Under the pieces are notes generated by a model. The model did not search any database and was not told the origin of the DNA. It saw only the letters and a list, made by a program, of their open reading frames with translations. This document shows positions 59,330-64,000 of a DNA stretch of 64,000 bases, one piece after another. The stretch is from the NCBI GenBank assembly GCA_021287165.1, contig JAJTAY010000029.1, positions 208,125 through 272,124 on the forward strand. Reading direction: 5' to 3'. Source of the stretch: Bacteroidia bacterium. Its GTDB lineage: Bacteria; Bacteroidota; Bacteroidia; Bacteroidales; F082. The position numbers and the translations under genes were made by a program. Every line of letters starts with the position of its first letter. The stretch's first letter is position 1.

Positions 59330-61549
59330 ATGATTTTCAACCACTTCCGACATATCAACCTCACCGGCGACCAGCGGAATGCACTGGAAAAGCTGCAGGC
59401 ATTTCTGGAAAGCAATGATCGTGTGTTTATGCTGAAGGGTTATGCCGGAAGCGGTAAAACTACCCTGCTCAAAGGCCTGGTCGAATACCTGAAATCGCAG
59501 GAAAAGCCCTACCGCCTGATGGCACCCACCGGAAGGGCGGCCAAGGTGATCAGGCAGAAAACAGGGTTCGAAGCCACCACCATCCACAAAGGCATCTACA
59601 GTTTCGACAGGATGATCGAGCTGAAGCGCAAAGACGAAGAAAAAGACGAAGAAGAGGCTTCGTATTTCTACTATTACGAGCTGCGCAACGATCCCGATAT
59701 CCATCATGCGGTGCTTATTGTTGACGAAGCCTCCATGGTGAGCGATGTGCTGAGCGAGGGCGAGTTTTTCAGGTTCGGCAGCGGCCACCTGCTGCGCGAT
59801 CTGCTGCAATTTGGCCGGATTAACAACCCTGCCGCAGACAGCAAACTGATTTTTGTGGGCGATCCTGCCCAGCTGGCACCCATCGGCATGAATTTTTCGC
59901 CTGCCCTCGATGCCGCATACCTGAAAGAATCCTACGACCTGGAAGCCCTGGAGGTGGAAATGAAAGAAGTGAGGCGACAGCAGGCCCGAAACGGCATCAT
60001 GCAGGCAGCCACCCGAATACGCCATTGCCTCACCTCCGGCTTTTTCAACGATTTTGACCTGAGGGAAAACGGTAAGAATATTTTCAACCCCGGATATGAG
60101 GAGTTTATTGACCGTTATTTTGCCGAGGAAAAACAAAAAATCATCATCAGCCACACAAACAAAACGGCACTTGAGCTCAACAAAAGCATCCGTAGGCACA
60201 AATACGGCAACGACCTGCCCATTCAGGCCACGGACACCGTCATCATCGGCGGAAACAACTATCGTTTAGGCATACTGAACGGAGAATTTGCCATTGTAAC
60301 GGAAGCCAGCCCCGTAACGGTGAGCAGGGAAATCAACTTCAACGACACGGGCGGGATAAAGAGAAAGGTATTGCTCAGCTGGAGGTGGGTAAGCCTCGTT
60401 TTGCCCGACAACGAGGGGGTAACAAAAACCGTCAGCGGGCTCATGCTCGAAAACTACCTCTATGGCGACAATACGCTCAGGCCTGAGGAGCAAAAGGCTT
60501 TGTTCATCGATTTCAAAAAAAGGCATCCTCACCTCAAGCCGCGCAGCCCTGAGTTCAAAACGGCCATCACCGCCGACGAATATTTCAACTGCATTTTGCT
60601 CAAATTCGGTTATGCAGTAACCTGCCACAAGGCCCAGGGCGGCGAGTGGGACAGTGCCTTTGTGTTCTGGGATTACGGGATCAACGACGACAAATTCGAT
60701 TTTTATACCGGAAAGCAAACCAGCAAAGGCAGAACCAACGAACAGTTTTACCGCTGGGCCTACACTGCCGTTACACGGGCCGCAAACCAGCTCAATTGCA
60801 TCAATCCGCCCTATTTCACCTCATTTTCAGGCATGCTTTTCATGGAGGCAGATGTGCAAAACGCTTTTGTGGAGCTCACCGGACAACCATTAACGGCAGT
60901 CGAAATTGATTTTGATGAGGTGCTGCCCGAACTGCGAAGGTTCGGACTCGAAAATGCCCCTTTGACCATGCAGGATCACTTCATCCACAGGTGGTATGCC
61001 TTGCGCCGGCACTACATCGACATTGCCGGATGGGAAAGAAAGGGCTTCGAAATATGGTACCTTTTTGCCAGAGAAGGTAAAACGGTCGGAATGAAGTACT
61101 TTGTCAATGGCAAAGGCGAGTTCAACAAAACCTACCAGGACAAAATTCCCAAACTGACCAATTCGGACGAGCTCTTCGGCGAAATCGTCCAAATCCTTCA
61201 GCGGGCGCCCGGCATTGTGGTAAATCGAAACACGGCCTCCGGCATCCTTACACAAATCGAATTCGACCTGCAAATTGAAGAGGAAAAACCTTTCCTGAAA
61301 AACCTCTTCGAAAGCATCAGCCGCGAATTGTCGGACAAGGAAACCATCACCGGCATCCAGCACCTTGAGTACCGCGAAAGGTACACCATTGAAAGCAGTG
61401 GCCAAAAATGCGTGATTGATTTTGAATACAACATGAATGGATTTTTTGGCAGGGTGCTGCCGCTCGAAAAAAAATGCAACAGCCCCCAATTGCTCGCCCG
61501 AATCAAAAGCATTGTGAACAAACTAAAAGCAGTTGAGCATGACCTTTAA
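59330..61549 (+). CDS. RecD-like superfamily 1 helicase with extra C-terminal domain
   Basis: The 739-residue protein has Walker A (GYAGSGKTT, Lys43), APTGRAAKVI (motif Ia), Walker B (VLIVDEAS), FVGDPAQLAPIG (motif III), CHKAQGGEWDSAFVF (motif V) and YTAVTRAANQL (motif VI), the RecD/Pif1-like set. Residues about 500-739 (from about LTAVEIDFDEVLPEL) are a separate domain I cannot name, with RWYALRRHYIDIAGWERKGFEIWYLFAREGK. It probably unwinds or translocates on DNA in an ATP-dependent way. In the operon it begins 3 bases after the 315-residue gene and overlaps the next gene by 11 bases. RecD-like helicases are not among the retron accessory proteins I remember with confidence. Confidence 0.9.
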   Translation: MIFNHFRHINLTGDQRNALEKLQAFLESNDRVFMLKGYAGSGKTTLLKGLVEYLKSQEKPYRLMAPTGRAAKVIRQKTGFEATTIHKGIYSFDRMIELKRKDEEKDEEEASYFYYYELRNDPDIHHAVLIVDEASMVSDVLSEGEFFRFGSGHLLRDLLQFGRINNPAADSKLIFVGDPAQLAPIGMNFSPALDAAYLKESYDLEALEVEMKEVRRQQARNGIMQAATRIRHCLTSGFFNDFDLRENGKNIFNPGYEEFIDRYFAEEKQKIIISHTNKTALELNKSIRRHKYGNDLPIQATDTVIIGGNNYRLGILNGEFAIVTEASPVTVSREINFNDTGGIKRKVLLSWRWVSLVLPDNEGVTKTVSGLMLENYLYGDNTLRPEEQKALFIDFKKRHPHLKPRSPEFKTAITADEYFNCILLKFGYAVTCHKAQGGEWDSAFVFWDYGINDDKFDFYTGKQTSKGRTNEQFYRWAYTAVTRAANQLNCINPPYFTSFSGMLFMEADVQNAFVELTGQPLTAVEIDFDEVLPELRRFGLENAPLTMQDHFIHRWYALRRHYIDIAGWERKGFEIWYLFAREGKTVGMKYFVNGKGEFNKTYQDKIPKLTNSDELFGEIVQILQRAPGIVVNRNTASGILTQIEFDLQIEEEKPFLKNLFESISRELSDKETITGIQHLEYRERYTIESSGQKCVIDFEYNMNGFFGRVLPLEKKCNSPQLLARIKSIVNKLKAVEHDL

Positions 61550-63122
61550 TGAAATCAACGAGCTCCGCAAGGCCGGAAAACTTGAGGTGGCACTGGAAAT
61601 GGCAAGGCAAGCCCTTGCACATGAGCCGGACAACATCTGGAACAAGCGCGCTGCAGCCTGGGTGCACTACGAATACCTGAAAGGGAATGTCCGGTCCGAA
61701 AACTACGATCAATTCAGGGATCACCTGATCGAACTGAGGGAACTGAAACTCCCGCAGGAGGAATTCATGGTTTTCGACAACACCGCCTGGAAGGTCGGCC
61801 TCCTTGTAAAAGAGTTGCTCAAAGCCGAGACGCCCGATTTCGGTAAAGTCAGCGAAATCTTCGACCTAATCAAGGATTTTCATTTTACCAAACCCTCCGA
61901 AGCTTACTCGTTTTTGTACAAGGCCTTCCACAAGGGACACGATCAGTGGTCGCGCTACCTTGAGTTTGCCGACTGGTGGGACTTCAGTCACTTCCGCTCG
62001 GTGGACTACCTTCCCGAAAAGTATGATGGCCGGACAATAATGGCCATTGCCGAGCAGGCTTACATTGCCTATGCAAAAAAACTGCTGGAGGGCGAGCCCG
62101 AAGACCTGGAGGAAGTGAAGAAAAGAGAAGGCGAGCTGGTGAAGGTGTTGATGAAACTTAACCTTGACCTGGAACCGCTGCGCAAAAAAATCGTCAACCG
62201 GGAAAAAGTCCGTGCCTTTTTGCCCAGGCTCGAGGCCTTGATGGAAAAGCATCCCGAATACGTTTATCCCCCCTACTACAGGGCAAAGCTCATGCTGGCC
62301 TCGGGCAGCGGCGAAAATCCGCTGCAAGTGTTTCTGCCCTTTGCCCGGCAGAAAAAAAACGAGTTCTGGGTGTGGCAGGTGATGGCCGAAATTTTTCACG
62401 ACAACAGCGACATGCAGTTGGCCTGCTATTGCAAGGCACTGAGCCTGAATGCCCCGGGGGAATATCTCACCAAACTGAAACTGAAGCTGGCCGCCCTGCT
62501 CGAAGAAAGGGGACTGTACGACGAGGCCAAAACCGAAATTGAGGAAATTGTGGCCATCAGGGCCGGCAAGGGCTGGAAACCGGACAGCACCACCACGGCC
62601 TTTATGCAAAAAGAATGGTATGCCAAGGCACAGGCAAGGAAAAACAACCGCGAGCTGTATGCTGCCCACAGTGCAAAAGCCGACGAGATACTTTTCCGCG
62701 ACATCCCCGAGGAAGTGGTGGTGGTTGAATTTGTGAACGAGGACAAGCAAATGCTGAATTTTGTGAGGGACCAGGAAAAACAAGGCTTCTTCAAATATGC
62801 AGGATTGCTGGCTAAGCCAAAAATCGGCGATCTCCTTTGGGTGAGGTTCGATGGCGGCAGTCGCGATGGTTTTTACCGCATTTTCTCGGCCCGCAAGGCC
62901 GACAAAGGCACCACCAGCCCGGCCATCAGGCATTTTGAGGCCAAACTGAAGGTGGGCCAGGGAAAAAACTTCGGCTTTGCGGGCGATGTTTTCGTGGAGC
63001 CCAAAATGCTGTCAGCCGGCAGTTTATTCGACGGCTTACAGGTGAGGGGCCGGGCCATTCTCTCGTTCAACAAAAGCAAGGGCAACTGGGCCTGGAAGGC
63101 CATCGAAATCAGTCCGGCCTGA
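61539..63122 (+). CDS. helical-repeat (TPR-like) protein with C-terminal cold-shock/OB-like domain
   Basis: The ATG at 61539 (MTFNEINELRKAGKLEVALEM) gives 527 residues; TTG at 61533 is less likely. Residues 1 to about 400 form TPR-like helical repeats (LEVALEMARQALAHEPDNIWN, EKHPEYVYPPYYRAKLM, YDEAKTEIEEIVAIRAG). The last 60 residues (VGQGKNFGFAGDVFVEPKML...SFNKSKGNWAWKAIEI) resemble cold-shock or S1-like OB folds, with the GFGF-type aromatic ssDNA/RNA-binding face. A middle segment (about 395-465) is also beta-rich and may be a second OB-like domain. It overlaps the helicase gene by 11 bases, so the two are likely to act together; a nucleic-acid-binding scaffold is the best guess. Confidence 0.82.
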   Translation: MTFNEINELRKAGKLEVALEMARQALAHEPDNIWNKRAAAWVHYEYLKGNVRSENYDQFRDHLIELRELKLPQEEFMVFDNTAWKVGLLVKELLKAETPDFGKVSEIFDLIKDFHFTKPSEAYSFLYKAFHKGHDQWSRYLEFADWWDFSHFRSVDYLPEKYDGRTIMAIAEQAYIAYAKKLLEGEPEDLEEVKKREGELVKVLMKLNLDLEPLRKKIVNREKVRAFLPRLEALMEKHPEYVYPPYYRAKLMLASGSGENPLQVFLPFARQKKNEFWVWQVMAEIFHDNSDMQLACYCKALSLNAPGEYLTKLKLKLAALLEERGLYDEAKTEIEEIVAIRAGKGWKPDSTTTAFMQKEWYAKAQARKNNRELYAAHSAKADEILFRDIPEEVVVVEFVNEDKQMLNFVRDQEKQGFFKYAGLLAKPKIGDLLWVRFDGGSRDGFYRIFSARKADKGTTSPAIRHFEAKLKVGQGKNFGFAGDVFVEPKMLSAGSLFDGLQVRGRAILSFNKSKGNWAWKAIEISPA

Positions 63123-63510
63123 GCTCTACTGCTTGGACACATCAATTTTTGGAGAGGACGCTAAAATTAACGGTTTCTTTTCTTTAGCTAACAAACGAGT
63201 GTCCTTCGTCGTGAAGTGGTGGAAAAGTAAGCCGCAATTTCAATGCACAATTTTTTCTGGTAATTGAAAAACTGGCACTTACCTTGCTGACCAGATTGGC
63301 GTTGCCTACATATTCATCAGGTTGTTGGCAACCAAAAAGGCAAACTCAGTGGCCCATGATGTTAATCCTTTCAAGGTAAATGTGTTTGTTAAAATAACTT
63401 TCACTTTTATGATGGTTCTTCTATCAAAGGTATTTAACTGATTATAAACCTGTATTCCTGTGCAGATATTTTTATAGCATGATTTGGATTTAGAATTTGT
63501 CGAAAAAAAA
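63123..63510. other. intergenic region after the retron operon
   Basis: About 390 bases, increasingly AT-rich to the right. No convincing gene, tRNA or terminator. A 90-codon minus-strand frame (63306-63578) starts with TTG and overlaps the next gene, so it was not annotated. Confidence 0.5.
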
Positions 63511-63900
63511 TTACTCTTCATAAATCTTAAACCTAAACCTTCTGATAATGTATATGAATAATGATAATAGGAGTCCAAATATTAAAATTTTTGAATTATC
63601 ATGTTCAAAACTTGCTGAAAATATCTCGCCCAAAGTAAGTTTCGTTTCGTGAAAATTACCGATGTTTTTTCCTGTGCAATCATTTTGGTGTGTTTTACCA
63701 AACAAACATTCATATGAACAACAGCAAACAGGAGTAATATGGGGTAAAATTGTGGGTCCATCACCAGTTGAATATTTTGGCAATGCAGTCCAGTTTTTCG
63801 TAAACGCATGTCCAATTATAAGAGTTAGCAATACAATAACATATCCAACTAATATTGAGGTAATTAGTTGTTCTGAAACATAAACTGTCTTTTTGCTCAT
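63511..63900 (-). CDS. hypothetical membrane protein with Cys-rich loop
   Basis: Unrecognised. The 129-residue product has two predicted TM helices (about 13-33 and 103-121) and a loop of about 70 residues with six Cys and several His residues (PVCCCSYECLFGKTHQND and following). The gene is clearly more AT-rich than the rest of the window, like the surrounding non-coding DNA, which suggests recent acquisition. The ATG at 63900 is preceded by AGAAGAT. The Cys/His cluster could bind metal or form disulfides outside the cell. The 100 bases from 63901 to the right edge hold nothing I can identify. Confidence 0.6.
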   Translation of the reverse strand: MSKKTVYVSEQLITSILVGYVIVLLTLIIGHAFTKNWTALPKYSTGDGPTILPHITPVCCCSYECLFGKTHQNDCTGKNIGNFHETKLTLGEIFSASFEHDNSKILIFGLLLSLFIYIIRRFRFKIYEE

Positions 63901-64000
63901 ATCTTCTTAATTATGATTTATGAGTTGAATGCATTTAATGAGTATAATTATTTTGCTTTCTTCGGAAGAATAAGTGGTGTTTTTGTTTATTGATTACTCA

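Noticed and set aside
59228..60199. 323-codon minus-strand frame over the helicase gene
   Set aside because: Antisense to Walker A/B-coding sequence of a clear helicase; no promoter or family.
61866..62933. 355-codon minus-strand frame over the TPR/OB gene
   Set aside because: Shadow frame, Phe/His-rich as expected for the reverse of Lys/Glu-rich coding DNA.
63306..63578. 90-codon minus-strand frame
   Set aside because: TTG start and overlap with the better-supported 63511-63900 gene.

Overview
The window looks like chromosome of a Bacteroidota bacterium, probably an anaerobic or microaerophilic member of the Bacteroidales/Marinilabiliales side (order not certain). The evidence is: SusC/FecA-type TonB-dependent receptors with N-terminal carboxypeptidase-regulatory domains; proteases and other exported proteins ending in type IX secretion (T9SS) sorting domains; many SPII lipoproteins; a PG0541-type RND accessory protein; an oxygen-scavenging flavodiiron protein; and repeated TAnnTTTG minus-7 promoter elements, often without clear Shine-Dalgarno sites.

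Layout. 1-8.5 kb: lipoproteins, a TonB-dependent receptor and an M6-like secreted metalloprotease. 8.5-15 kb: a TetR-TolC-adaptor-RND-PG0541 efflux operon. 15-20.4 kb: a lipoprotein, flavodiiron protein, alkaline phosphatase/metallophosphoesterase pair and a DUF4332-like protein. 20.5-26.4 kb: an outer-membrane beta-barrel receptor, glutamate dehydrogenase and two exported proteins. 26.4-36.7 kb: a complete trpEGDCFBA operon preceded by a classical-looking attenuator (16-residue leader peptide with three consecutive Trp codons, then a terminator) and followed without clear break by a type I-beta DAHP synthase and PEP carboxylase. 36.9-54 kb: small envelope proteins, a guaA-LysM-MORN operon, an AbgT transporter, another TonB receptor and a 1617-residue gingipain-like C25 protease. 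54.1-54.4 kb: tRNA-Pro and tRNA-Ser, followed by a structured tandem repeat. 55-64 kb: accessory DNA.

The accessory segment holds the most interesting system. A WYL-domain regulator is divergent from a retron. The retron non-coding RNA is visible by eye (17-bp a1/a2 inverted repeat, several msr-like hairpins, a 14-bp AT-rich msd-like stem). Its predicted transcription start lies at the a1 repeat, and the reverse transcriptase (NAxxH, YADD, modified VTG motif) starts 18 nt after a2. Three further genes follow in a tight, overlapping operon: a 315-residue protein with a tentative HEPN-like RN-x2-H motif, a 739-residue RecD-like superfamily 1 helicase with an unfamiliar C-terminal domain, and a 527-residue helical-repeat protein ending in a cold-shock/OB-like domain. 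I cannot match this gene set to a retron type I know with certainty; it is a candidate undescribed retron defence system with WYL control.
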